A stretch of 64,000 bases of DNA from Haliclona indistincta (taxonomy: Eukaryota > Porifera > Demospongiae > Haplosclerida > Chalinidae). The position numbers and the translations under genes were made by a program. The notes beneath the pieces were generated by a model that was not told the DNA's origin, searched no databases, and saw nothing but the letters and a program-made list of their open reading frames with translations. Shown here piece after piece: positions 1-16,300 of this stretch. The stretch lies in contig OZ024791.1 of NCBI GenBank assembly GCA_964017065.1, forward strand, positions 2,861,410 to 2,925,409, read 5' to 3'. How positions within the stretch are numbered: position 1 is the first letter of the stretch; each line of letters opens with the position of its first letter.

Positions 1-273
1 CATTCCAGAATAGCTGTTTTTGAAATCAATACGTCCCCGCCCTATTATGCTATGTTGTGTGTGATAGTGCATTTGATAGATAACCATAGCGGCCCGCTAG
101 ACTACAGAAAATTGATCTGGTATCAAAAATTTGTGTAATGCACATCCAGTGATTGGTACAATCCCAGAGTAGGAGTGTTGTTGCTATATGTAGTTTTGAT
201 ATCATGTCTACGATGGGTTATAGCAAAGATTAACAATCAAACTACATAATGGTGATCTGTGTGGTCCCTGCAG

Positions 274-1014
274 CTTCCAACGGTGTTGTGAGACCAAGAA
301 GAGAGAGTTTCAGAACAGCTAACAGTCAGTCTCCACCCTCCTCACCGCTCCACCCATCCTATACACCTCCCACCATGAACCAGGTCAGTCTTGCATAGCA
401 GCAGGATTAGTCTAAGAGCAGTTATTATTCTAGCGATTATTCTTATGTGTTGTCTGTTACTGTTGTTGATATATGAAATTATGCATAGTGTAATACTGGG
501 ATGCATTGTGATGTAACGATTGTTTATGCAAATCATAACTATGATGATTGAAACTCACATAAATAATAGAGAGTTTATCTTTTCTATCCAGGACGAGTTC
601 GTGCACCTTTGCAAGAGTTTGTACGGGCTGCTACAGCAGCATCCAGACACAGGTGAAGGTGTGTTCCAGGCTATGAACAGAACCGCACAGAACTTGATTG
701 AGAATGGAGGAATCGAGGCAAAGAGCTGCCGTGATCCAGCCGCACAGACCAGTGATACTACTCCTTCATCAGCTGATCATCACACTAATGACCAACCTCC
801 TGACACTGTCTCACCACATCCGACCACTCCATCTCATAGTGATCATTTTCCCTCACATGACGAATGGCAAATCACTTTTGAGCAGTTCTTGGGTGGAATT
901 CAGCAAGAGCCAGAACTGTGCCAGTTCTTTGCTGAAAAGTACCAAATGGACCTTTTCGATAGAAGTGGCAGTCTTGCTCTTAGTTCATATACAAAAACCT
1001 TCATGACTAAATAA
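274..1014 (+). CDS. TBC1D8/9-like Rab GTPase-activating protein, C-terminal exons (5' end outside window)
   Basis: Two exons are visible: 274-383 (acceptor cag, ending in ...MNQ before GTCAGT) and 592-1014 (after tatccag), joined in phase 0 and ending in TAA. The first encodes a Ser/Pro-rich linker. The second begins DEFVHLCKSLYGLLQQHP and ends with a short segment around EWQITFEQFLGGIQQEP. In TBC1D8/TBC1D9 proteins the far C-terminus has the same order: a helical ...LYxMF...D/E-rich segment, a disordered linker, then a terminal helix of the type W-x-I-x-F-E-Q-x-x-A-S-L. The catalytic TBC and GRAM domains would lie upstream of the window, so Rab-GAP activity is inferred from family resemblance only. 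The assignment rests on remembered similarity and is moderate. The stretch 1-273 contains no exon I can support. Confidence 0.5.
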
Positions 1015-1134
1015 TGTTGCAGAGTGTAGACTTTATTGTTCTGTTTTTGTTGTGTTCAGAGCGTTTATTAATTTCTATTCAAATTTGCACCCCTGCAAAT
1101 AGCAGTGTTGTGTAACATGTTTGTTGTTGACCAC

Positions 1135-1254
1135 TTCCCATGGATTTGTTAGGTAGGCTAATGTAATTATGATAAGTACTGTCAGCTTTCGTGGGAACCA
1201 GATTATACACGGTCATAACCAGGTCAGTATTGGAGCCTTTGATACTTTCCCACG
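1135..1254. promoter_or_regulatory. Cluster of CSL (RBPJ/Su(H)) binding-site matches upstream of RBPJ
   Basis: Two perfect copies of the high-affinity CSL site CGTGGGAA occur head-to-head: forward at 1190-1197 and reversed (TTCCCACG) at 1247-1254. A weaker match (TTCCCATG, i.e. CATGGGAA) lies at 1135-1142. They sit between the TBC1D-like stop codon and the first RBPJ coding exon. CGTGGGAA is the established consensus of the protein encoded immediately downstream, so direct autoregulation is a reasonable inference. The 49-bp gap is too wide for a canonical paired SPS site (about 15-17 bp). Confidence 0.45.
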
Positions 1255-1343
1255 GGAAAAATGCTGGTTGCTTGGCAATTGAAGCCTCAAGAATGCAATG
1301 AATGACTTTCCCCGCGACGGAAGTGGGCGTATCACTGTCCGAG

Positions 1344-1500
1344 TATAAATTTTTATAGTACTCGTTGTTCTGCGCGAAAGCCGATCGTCGGTTTCTCCAG
1401 GGAGCAGCTTTTATAAGAGGTAAAGAAGCAAAACTCGGGCAGTGGAACTGTGTCCACGTCAGTACTGTGGTTTGTAACAGCTAGTGACTTCGTCTACAAG
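1344..1500 (+). promoter_or_regulatory. Candidate core promoter and untranslated first exon of RBPJ
   Basis: A TATA-like stretch (tataaatt, 1344-1351) is followed by GC-richer sequence and a good splice donor (ctacaag|gtacatg) at 1500/1501. The next acceptor is cactacag at 1888, three bases before the RBPJ start codon. This fits a non-coding leader exon of roughly 120 nt and a 387-nt leader intron. No transcript evidence is available, so exon start and promoter use are inferred. Confidence 0.35.
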
Positions 1501-1890
1501 GTACATGTAACGTGTGGTCTGTCACTGTCATAGATTTACACTGTTTTGGTCAGTTTTAAAAGTTTTTGCAACTTTTGTGTAAGATTGTAAGCTGTGGGTG
1601 GTCTGAGAGATTTTTCTCAACCTGGTCTGGTGGTTGGTAACGCCCCAATTGGTCAGAGAGCTTGTAGGGCGGTGGCAGATAATGACATTCATAAACAACA
1701 TTGTATGAAAAAGAAATTCCTTTTCTGACCATGCTTTGATGCTGTGTGACCTTTCTGTGCTATTTTAGTGCAATACATAATTTGTACAGTATTATTGATA
1801 GTTCTATAAGATACCTATAGTCATGTTAGTAGTAAAACCCACTATACAGACTCTGTACACTGGTAGTTACGACCCTTCCTCACTACAGAT

Positions 1891-5459
<3,569 letters not shown>

Positions 5460-5891
5460 CCACCTTGTCAATCTACCAGTGAATCGAACACTGAAATAAC
5501 AAATTTGATCCGTCATAAATTATAAACTATTGTGTTGTAGTCTAAAAAATAGAGGGACCAACCCAACCTCATCACTTAACACAGGTTAATTATTTTTTGA
5601 TCTATTAATAATTATAGTGCTATTTTTGATACACTGTAACAAAAAATTATTGTTTTATGAATAAATTTTTGATGAACTTTGTAAAAAATTCTACAAATTC
5701 AGTTTTTAAATAAAAATTTAAGAGCACACTTGCACACAATATATCTACAAACTCCTACTTCTGAACACACGCACTAGCTTGCTAGCTGAAAGTTTATGAA
5801 TTATTTGCGCAATCCTTCTCTAAGCATCTCCTTCATGGAATTGCTGAGAAAAAAAAAACGAGAAAACATCTTGTACATATGTAGCACTATC
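5460..5891. other. Convergent intergenic region between RBPJ and the TRP-like gene
   Basis: AT-rich spacer between two 3' ends. It has a poly(A) signal AATAAA at about 5660-5665 for the + strand and several A/T homopolymers. No coding potential or repeat is seen. Confidence 0.5.
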
Positions 5892-8800
5892 TTACCACAT
5901 CTCCATGAAAGCTCTTTGCTGCTCAGCTGCCAGCCTTGTCTGTTCTTTCAGAGCAGTTTGCAACTCACTGATAACCTCTGCTTGACACTTTAACTCTCCT
6001 TTCACTTCGTCCAGGTCATCTCGCACTAAATAAAGAAAAAGTACAATTCTAAAAAATCACAAAAAATAATTATAAACATGCCTTTCAGAAGCGTGTCTTT
6101 GCTCTCAGCTAAACTCTTGTTTACAGACTTGTTAGTAGCTCCAAGTGTGTCCTTCATCTCTTCAAACTGTTGACTGACCTCGTCAGATTCTACACATTAT
6201 TTTATGAATACAAGCAAGTATATTGCGCAAGAGTATTACCATCAATTTTTATGAAGGGAGACGAAGCACGATAGAAAATAGAAAATGAATTTTTGCTGTT
6301 CAGTTTACTGCCTTTCTTTCTAATAAACCAAAACTGGAGCAATATAAAATGCACAGTGACTTGTTAGCAAATGAGTACCAGTGCATGCGCTTACAATCAG
6401 CCTGATCCATAGAAACGATTGCTGTTTAATTAAGATTCTAGCTCTTTCAAGAGTGACAGACACGCGAGCTCTGTCCAGCTCCTCCTCATAGGTCTTACTG
6501 AATTGAGCAATGAGCAAGTTCAAGAGAATCACTGACACCACAAACACAAACAAAAAATAGATAATGACGCCAAGCCACCTGAAGATGAGAGATAATCAAG
6601 TTGGGATGACTAGCAGCTAACATACCTCAGCCCTTCTTCCCCAAAGATATATGGTTCAATAACACTACCTTCAACCAACAATCGAATTCCAGTGAGCCAG
6701 GTCAGGTATATCTCACTATAAGGTGAGAGAATAGTACAGATGTGTAATCATGGTTCATACCTTGTCTCATCAGGGTTTAGACAGTGGCTCGTGTTGATAA
6801 TAGGATTGAAGGATTGCCCACTATTGGGAACTGATGGTGTGATAGAGCACGGCTCTCCATGGAGAGAGAAGAACAGTCCACCACCGAATGAGATGATGAT
6901 CACACCCAACACTATCAGAAACTGTAAAGTATCGTGAATGATCACTCGAATTAATATATTCACATATGTGCCAACAAACCTTTAGAGAAAGAGAAAATTA
7001 AATTGTTCTATCTAGTTTTAAACTTACGCCATAATCACAGCATATTCAAATATCCTCAGGCTATGCAGAATGTATGCAATGGCAGCAAAGACCCACTGGA
7101 ACTCAAGGTTAGCAAATCGGAAAGGAACAATCAGTACTGTGACCAGAACAGCAAAAATGTTTAATATGTTAGAGTAGTCCGAGAAATACTTGATAGGACT
7201 TTTGTCGCTACAGAAACACAGACACATTATCATAATAAAGCTTTTTGCATTACAGTGTATCATTACAAGAAGCATGGTACATTGGACTAGATGACAAAAC
7301 CAAACAAGCTTGATTGTGACTGTATTGTGACTGTAACAAACAGCTCACTAGTTATTCCAGAAGTCAACTGACTCTAAGAAACAATCGTACCCAATCACCA
7401 GGAACACCACAATTTCACAGAACAGCCTGAACCAATCCAATGGCTCATGGTATGTTGCTGGATTGGCTTTCTTAGTTGCAAGCACCAAAGCAGTGGTAAG
7501 GAACAGGAGAAACACCACAAATGACACTAGTGGAACCCTGTGATGGTGAACAAGAATCTTCAAATAATATTATGTGAGCTTTATTTTTCGTACAGGTAAA
7601 ATTTCCATCCATATAACTTCCACTTCTCTTTGACAAGGATCCTGAAGCTATCATGAGCAGCAATTCCCTGAACACATACTCATTGACCATAACAGTATTG
7701 ATAATACAGGGTACCTCTAATTCACTCTTTGCTATAATCTCCAGTGTAGAAGGAACAGTTGATGTCGACTTGTCTGGAGTTAGACCGTCTTCGTCCACTT
7801 CCAGCACTTCATGATGAATCACACCATTCTCCTCGTCCACAGTAGCATCCAGTACTGCTGTAATACAATCTTCAATCTGTAGTGTAACCAATAAATAGAG
7901 TAAATAAAAGAACACTGAGAACTTGCATCTTGAGTTAGCCTCTCGTAAGCAGCATCAGGCTTGGGTTTACGACTCCATGGTAACCTGTACAAAACAGTAA
8001 CCAATATCAAGCTATAAATCTGACCCTACCCTGAAGATTCTGTTTCATCCTTCATCTCAGCTAAAAGCTTTATCAACTTCTTGCAGTTGACCTCAGGTGG
8101 CTTACTATCCTCAGAAACACAGAGCTTCCTGAGAGAGTGAGAGTGAGTAGATATTACTGACACTGCTACCCGGACACATACCAATCTTCCATGGACTTGA
8201 GCATGACACCTGCTGTGGCGTACTTCTTTAATGACAGACAGATTTGAACAGGATACTGGCTCTCATGGTTCTTAATATTGAGCAGTCTCTCGTAACCCTT
8301 TGCTATGATCTGTTTACAGAATGCTGTGTATCCCTTCTCAGCAGCCTTGTGACTAGGATTGTTACCACCACTGTAGACACATTTATCAGAGAAGAGGTTA
8401 GGATTGAGCTCATCGTAGACATCAAGAACAATCTGCTCATTGTCTGCAACTTCCTATGTGTAACATAAAATAGCACTATTTGTACAAACGACTAGTTTAA
8501 GTATCCTACATACCAACACTTTTTTGAAGATTTCCTCTGAGCTCAGTGGGCACAGTTTAGTAGCCTCTACTGTGGTGCTTGCAAATCCAAAGAATGCAGC
8601 ATTATGAACCAGCAACAGACACCCAGAGGCATCCAATTGCTTCTGACTTGACACTATAGCTCTTAACTACAGAAAAAAAATAGTGTAGACAGACAAAGAG
8701 ACAGACGAATCACAAAGTGTAAGTTGCACTCACAATATAGTCTTCAAGGTTCTTTCTTTCCATCAAGCGTACTAGTGGTTTCAACACATCACATTGTTCG

Positions 8801-11800
8801 CAACCGTTTTCGAACAGCTTGACAACAATGTCAGTGTATGACAGTCCCTTAGCGCCGACCAACTCAAGAACACACTTCTCTTCCGTGTTCATTTTTAATG
8901 TGTAAGGCTGAAATTTCAATAGCTCATCAAGTACAAAAAGTACCTGGAAGATGATACGGTTATGATATGTGTACATTATGAGCTAAGCTTTACTGACCCC
9001 GCTTTCACACACAGATTCAGAGCTAATCTTTAACAAGACAGAGGTGCAAGCTTTCCGCAGCTTGTGTTCAGGCACCTTATCACCACGAGCAACCGCTCTA
9101 GCTGACGTAAGACTACCTCCTTCAACTAAGATAGCAGCCTCTGCTAGTCTCCGTGGAAGATGAATCTTGGGTACGTCTGACTCTTCTGCTACCTCACCAA
9201 GTGGAAATGTAGAGAAGTCGCCAACAACATGAGCAATCAATGGAAGGATAGCTCTAAATGAAGTCTCTGGCTGATATTATGCACAATAATAATAACAAAT
9301 TATTCACAAAAACACACCAACATACCATAACCTCAGTGAGGTCTCCCCAGCTCAACCATTCTACATTTGGGCTGAATGTAGTGTGCCTCAGAATAATCTC
9401 CTGCATTCTGTCACTCAAGAGATTTCGTTTCACCATTTCTCTTCCAATAGAAGCAACCTACATGTGAAATCTAACACAGTCTTCTTTGGAGACTACTTGC
9501 CTGCTCGGAATGTCCACAGAATTCCTCAATTGTATCCGGACATGTTTGTAGGTACCTCTGAGTCAGCACAACACTCAGAGTCGCCGATGATTCATGACAG
9601 CCACTACAAGCACTCATGTAGCACTCCCTTTTCTCTTCATCTTCCAAGCAAGACTTTTCCATTATTTTAGCTAATTGCTGGGCCTGAAAAAAAAAGTTTT
9701 ATGTACATAACAGTGTGTTCTTCCTTTAACAATTCAAATTTCACTGGCTATGTTAAAGCTCACATCATTGTAAGTCAAGATGTCAAGATAGTATGCCCAG
9801 GACAAGTCCATTGCTTTCAGTGCCTCTAATAAGTCATTCTGGTCCGCTCCTTCTAAATCCTCCTGTCAGAGAAATACACACACATCGTGTAAAGTAGATA
9901 GTCAAGACTTATAATATCTTCAAACTACCTCAACGGATTGATCACGTTCAACTTTCGCTTCCTGGTCAAAGAATATATGTTCTTCTCCTTTTCCTAACAG
10001 CTGTCTACTGCGCAGTGCTTTCCCAAGAGAATACGCCTGATATCAAAACAAGTTGGGTTTAGAAAATGGTCATGTGCACAGTTGGACAGAAAAACACATC
10101 ACTACATGAGGTCCTGTATATAATCTTTACAGCACTCACATTGTCTTGGTCATCAAACAACACCTCCACCTTGTCTGGCAGCTTCTCCTTGTATTGTAGA
10201 TACAGTGCAATAGCAACTGGTAAGGTCTCTAGACCATAGCCCATTACTGATATCAGAATATCTCTGTATTCTCTCTCCTTCTCTTCATCTTCCTCCTCGA
10301 GATAGCTGGCTAAGACTTTCGCAATGCGAGCTGCCTACACACAGTATCAACAGTATCATTAGAAACACTTACCAGTGCAGTGCAAAATATTTTTAGGTAC
10401 AAACTGCAAGTTTTTATCAAATCACATAGTGCAAACACGAGTTAAATTTGTTACACATCGAACTACTCAAAAAAATTTGTGTAAATTTGTACTCAAAATT
10501 GATTTTTTTCTGAATTCTTCTGGATAGTGCTTACATCTTCTTGTGGAAATTCCTTAAAATAATTGAATGCAAGAAAGAACGATATGATAGTTTCACTGGC
10601 TAAGAGGGCATCACGCAGCTGTGTCTCTGCCCAATCATTGCTAAACTGCTCCTGTTGCAACAATAGATATTGACAAACTAGATAAAAGCAGCATTTACCA
10701 TAGCTCTTTTCTTGAATTGATCCAACAAGCGCTAAAGTAATGATAACAATCAGTCAACAGAATATCGGTGTGTGTCAACAGAACTCATTCAGTGATAACC
10801 ACTGCTCTATACACAACACACAAATCATGTGGGCTGGTATGGGGGTGAAAATCAAGCTTATGAAAGCACTCCGTAGGGATATTATTAAGGGCAGATGGAG
10901 GTGTATTTACAGTGATTTGCTGCCTTACTGCTTTGAATGAAACAGCTTGTTCTGGTTCGTTTAGCATGCCTCTGACGTACAGCTCTACACCCAAGAGAGT
11001 CACCTATACCGAAAAGCGCTTAAAATGCGGATTACCATAATTTAAACTACCAACCTTTGGTTCATCATAGTGATCGGTTGTGAGCAGTGTCAACTGATCG
11101 GGACACAGTTCAGAATAGACACGATACAACTCCACAGCTAGTGATACCAGTGATAAAGGACTGAGGCACATGAAGAGACTCTTGACATAACACTTTCTCT
11201 GTTCCTCATCTCCTTTCAAATATTTCGACATTGCTTTGGCAACACGAACAGCCTAAATGAAATTCGCACCAAAAATAGTTACTAATTTTAGAGGAATAAT
11301 TCCTTACCTCATCGCTTGAAAATGTTTTCTGATTTGCCTCAGCAAGTTGGAAAGCAGTAACGCAGTCAGCACTCCTCAATGCATCGAGGAGCTCCTTATA
11401 GTTCTCTTCCATCCACTCCTAATATAACTAGTCACTCAGCACATACATACAACTCCATCAACCTACCATTAGATTGACAGCACTGTGATCCACAGTAACC
11501 TAAGGAAGGTATGACAAAGTCTCCTTAGAGGAAATATTCACGAATGTTCTAAAAGTGAGATTTCACTAAAAGTATTTTAATAGTTTGACCTTGGTTGTAA
11601 AAACTGAAAACTTCCCTATCTGCAATAGTTGATAATAGTGGTTTGATAGTTATCAGTGTGTGTAACTTTGGTCATAATTTGTTATGACATTGAAAGCTTC
11701 AATGTGTGTGTGTGTACAACCAAAACAGTCAATGGAGTATCCCAGGCCGTATTTGGAAAATGTCGCCATACAATCACCAGTCATGCACAAGTGCACTTCG

Positions 11801-12104
11801 GTTCGTGGACAAAATGCTCGTACGAGCCCGGCCCCCTTACTGCCAACAGGTGCTGCATGCACAGTGTAGGTGCAAAAATTGTCCAGTTGTAAAATAACTA
11901 GCTAGTAAACTTTGGCTGTACGTACACATGATATATACATGTATATTAGCTAAACAGTGCCGTGTAGTGAATACAGCTTGCAATATCATCCGTTATTTCT
12001 CAAACCTGTTTGCTTGTTCGCTCGGTCGTGCGCGTCCTAGTAGATTCCGCTACAGAAGCACCATTCATTGGCTCTAGTTCGATGACAATGTGACTAACAG
12101 CCAT
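5892..12104 (-). CDS. TRP-superfamily cation channel with N-terminal three-exon helical repeats and ankyrin repeat
   Basis: Multi-exon minus-strand gene. Start is ATG at 12104 (exon 12006-12104); next exons are 11467-11499, 11308-11418, 11055-11252, 10911-11003, 10699-10731, 10535-10651, 10140-10334, 9929-10036, 9764-9862, 9501-9683, 9332-9457, 8998-9270, 8734-8943, 8514-8666, about 8182-8453, several short ones to 7000, then about 6748-6978, 6628-6716, 6395-6578, 6240-6315, 6082-6189 and 5892-6025 (TAA). The first dozen join in phase 0. The N-terminal half holds three copies of a helical unit (see findings). An ankyrin-like segment follows (NPSHKAAEKGYTAFCKQIIA, near 8350). Six hydrophobic segments then appear between 7560 and 6400, with a pore loop containing TWLTGIRLLVEG and an S6 of the type VSVILLNLLIAQFSKTYEEE. 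The tail is a Glu/Lys-rich coiled coil. Ankyrin plus six TM is the TRPA/TRPC/TRPV plan, but I cannot name a subfamily. Two introns use GC donors (after 9501 and 6082). Confidence 0.75.
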
Positions 12105-13302
12105 GCGCAGATGTGTCTGCGTACAAGCAGCGATAACAGACTGTGCGCACACGAAACTTCATTTCTACTTTAGAGCGTAGCCGACCACGTGGTGTGTCAC
12201 CTGACAACAATGTACACTGCTTGATAACAGCTGCTCATCATAACTGCTCACAAGGTTGATATTTATATAAAGATAATCTATACAAGGCCATTATCAGCGG
12301 CAAAACATCTGCAATCCATGTTTGCTCAATCCATGTGCAATTACCCTGATGCACTTGATAACAAAATGAAATTCAAAAATACAACACTGTTATCTCTACT
12401 CACATGTAATCAATCTGCCCAATTTATACTTAGGCATGATCAAACTGCAGCTTGACAAAGTTGCATGGGACAAATTGCTCACACACATATACAGTGGGAC
12501 TCATCTTAGAGGACACCTCTCATTCTTCTATAATGGATACTTAATCCCAAATATAACCCACATAAACCCCTGATCAGAGGAAATCCTCTCTATAATCGAC
12601 GATCTTTATTGGTCCCAAGCCTTAGAGAGGTTCCACTGTAGTGCTTAAAATGTGCACTGCACCACCACTCACATTGCATGATCATGGGCTATTGCAACAG
12701 GTTCTATGAATAGTCTGTAACTTTTGCATAATTGTATGCTTAATAGTTTTCAGCAAGGAAAAGTGTAAACAGATTAAACTCAATAGTAAAGTGAAAGGTT
12801 TTTACTTCTTTGAATTTCTTTACGGCACTGCGACAGTTTATCAAGCATATAGATTGAGGTTATCACAGGACAGTAACAATAGTATAAAGCTGCTCACAAC
12901 AATGAAAGTTTATTCATTTTGGCAGTAAATTCACACAAGGGGGTCACATGCATGTGGTAGTTGCATACCATATTGGTACTGTCATAGTATAGTATTCTTT
13001 TTATCTGTAAGCATGCATCAATAATAACAATCAACGCTGATAAATGCAGTGCTGCACGCAGTGTGAGCCTGTCCTATCCCCTGCAGAACTTCCCGAGCAC
13101 TGAGAAATTGTAAGCAACCAGGCAGCTAGCTATTTTACAGCAATAAAAGGACATCAAGCACAGGTAAGGTATCTTTTGCAATAGCATCGTAATAGCCTGT
13201 ACGGCCTGTACAGTCAAACCACACACCTGACCAACTCCCATACGGCAAACGTGAAATCAACTCGCTCTGTCTCTCGCGATTTTTTTTTTACCGTAGGTCG
13301 CC
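12105..13302. other. Divergent intergenic region between the TRP-like gene and the cysteine-rich gene
   Basis: About 1.2 kb separating two outward-facing starts. The TRP-like promoter presumably lies in 12105-12250 and that of the secreted-protein gene close to 13250-13300, where a pyrimidine/T run precedes the start codon. Apart from one MITE (12492-12638) no feature is evident. Confidence 0.4.
12492..12638. mobile_element. Tigger/pogo-type MITE, 147 bp
   Basis: The element starts CAGTGGGACTC and ends GAGAGGTTCCACTG, an imperfect terminal inverted repeat of the CAGTGGAACCTCTCT type, and is flanked on both sides by TA, the expected target duplication of Tc1/mariner/pogo elements. It has no coding capacity. 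A second family member lies at 40174-40323. Confidence 0.75.
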
Positions 13303-16300
13303 ATGAAGAGCGGACTAAGTGGACTCACCTTGCTATTGTTGTGTGTAATAATCGGCTACTGCAACAGTCTACCGACGCAGAGCGATGAATTATCTCCGAG
13401 TGAGCAGCTATCTATCACTTTCTCTAGCTCAGACTAAATGCCCGCGGTTGCGGGGTCTGTTGTGCATTTGCAAGCCAATTCACTTCACTTTGTTTTGCTA
13501 CTTTTGCTTGCAGCTGTAAACTGCTATGTTGCAATGTCATGTGGTGGCGATCCTGTACCAGACGTGCATTCGATAACTCAGTGTTGCAATGGAAAATACG
13601 GAATAACGTACTTGCAAAAGAATCCAAGAGGCAGTGTCTGTGTAGCATGGTAAGCATGTACTACTAACATACATGTATTGTGATTCTTACATAGCCCAGA
13701 TGAACATAAGGATACTGTGCAAGATGAAATAGTTCAAGGTATACTTGTTCAGTTACATTATTACAACCTGTACATGTATGTCAGAAGATGTAGTATTGTG
13801 AACCAGCCCCTCCCATTATCATGTGCATGCATAGATCACTAGCACTTGCACTATCAAACAAATTATAATAAGTGATAATATACTGACATACTGAGCGCTA
13901 GGTTTGGTGGTTCATACACATCATGAAAGTAGAGGGGCTGGTTTGCAAGACTAAGCTTTATTGCACACATGTAGGTCCACTTGCTAATGTGAAATGCTTC
14001 GCTAACTCGCAATGTGCTGGCTCCTATTCCTCTAAGTCAACTAGCCAGTGTTGCTCAGGAGGTATGACCAGTTATCAGAAATCAGGCAGTACAAAATGTA
14101 CCAAATGGTAAGTTTAGTGTTTCATACCAGAATGACATGTAGTTGATAATATTTGGATCTAGTCTGGATTTACTTATACTTTTTAAGCTCATTATTTTTT
14201 CCTCATCATAGCTCAAAATATGAGAACACTGTACAGGATGGAATAGTTCAGGGTAAACATGAAAAACGTGATAATTTTTGTGTTGCACAATTTTAAGCTA
14301 CTATTTCCATACATAGGTGCACTAGCTAATGTGAAATGCTTCACTAACCCGCAATGTGCTGGCTCCTATTCCTCTAAGTCAACTAGCCAGTGTTGCTCTG
14401 GAGGTATGACCAGTTATCAGAAATCAGGCAGTACAAAATGTACCAAATGGTAAGTTCAATGCATTTTCCTCAATAATAATAATTTATGTTTCTCTCACAT
14501 ATGCGATAGTTCAAAGAAATATGAGGAAGCTGAACTAGTCCAGGGTAAAGTCTGCATGAATTTTATGATAAAAGTGTGCATTGGTATGACATCGAATATT
14601 TCCGTACATAGGTGCACTTGCTAATGTGAAATGCTTCACTAACTCACAATGTGCTGGCTCCTATTCCTCTAAGTCAACTAGCCAGTGTTGCTCTGGAGGT
14701 ACAACCAGTTATCAGAAATCAGGCAGTACAAAATGTACCAAATGGTAAGTTTGCATTTTCATCAATAATAATACTTTTGTTTCTTTCACATATGCAATAG
14801 TTCAAAGAACTTTGAGGACACTGAAGTAGTCCAGGGTAAAATTCAGATATGTAGATATAAAAAATAAGCTAAACACAATTTTTGACACTTGTATTTCTAT
14901 ACATAGGTACACTTGTCAATGTGAAATGCTTCACTAACACGCAATGTGCTGGCTTGTATTCCTCTAAGTCAACTAGCCAGTGTTGCTCTGGAGGTATGAC
15001 CAGTTATCAGAAATCAGGCAGTACAAAATGTACCAAATGGTAAGTTGAGTGTTTCATACACCAGAATCACATGTAGTTGATAATGCTTGGATCTAATCTG
15101 GATTTACAGGCTTTACTTTTTAGCTCATTATTTTTTCCTCATCATAGCTCAAAATATGAGAATGCTGTACAAGATGGAATAGTTCAGGGTAAATTATAGA
15201 AAAATAATGAGATAAACTTCTGAATTTTGTGTTGCACAATAATTATTTTGAGCTACTATTTACATAGGTGCACTTGCTAATGTGAAGTGCTTTGCTAACT
15301 CACAATGTGCTGGTTCCTATTCCTCTAAGTCAACTAGCCAGTGTTGCTCTGGAGGTATGACCAGTTATCAGAAATCAGGCAGTACAAAATGTACCAAATG
15401 GTAAGTTCAATGCATTTTCCTCAATAATAATAATTTTTGTTTCTCTCACATATGCGATAGTTCAAAGAAATATGAGGAAGCTGAACTAGTCCAGGGTAAA
15501 GTCCGCATGAATTTTAGGATAAAAGTGTGCATTGGTATGACATCGAATATTTCCTTACATAGGTGCACTTGCTAATGTGAAATGCTTCGCTAACTCACAA
15601 TGTGCTGGCTCCTATTCCTCTAAGTCAATTAGCCAGTGTTGCTCTGGAGGTACAACCAGTTATCAGAAATCAGGCGGTATAATATGTACCAAATGGTAAG
15701 TTTAATGCATTTTCATCAATAATAATACTTTTGTTTCTCTCACATATGCAATAGTTCAAAGAACTTTGAGGACACTGAAGTAGTCCAGGGTAAAATTCAG
15801 ATATGTAGATATAAAAAATAAGCTAAACACAATTTTTGACACTTGTATTTCTATACATAGGTACACTTGTCAATGTGAAATGCTTTTCTAACTCACAATG
15901 TGCTGGCTCCTATTCCTCTAAGTCAACTAGCCAGTGTTGCTCAGGAAGTATGACAAGTTATCAGAAATCAGGCAGTACAAAATGTACCAAATGGTAAGTT
16001 TAGTGTTTCATATACCAGAATCACATACATGTATAGTTTATAATGCTTGGATCTAATCTGGATTTACCGGCTTTACTTTTTAGCTCATTATTTTTTCTTT
16101 CCTCATCATAGCTCAAAATATGAGAACGCTGTACAAGATGGAATAGTTCAGGGTAAATTATAGAAAAATAATGAGATAAAGTTCCGAATTTTGTGTTGCA
16201 CAATAATTATTTTGAGCTACTATTACATAGGTGCACTTGCTAATGTGAAGTGCTTTGCTAACTCGCAATGTGCTGGCCTGTATTCCTCTAAGTCAACTAG

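Noticed and set aside
1190..1254. Canonical paired CSL site (SPS) for Notch dimers
   Set aside because: Orientation is right but the 49-bp gap is far from the 15-17 bp needed for dimerisation. It is kept only as two independent sites.
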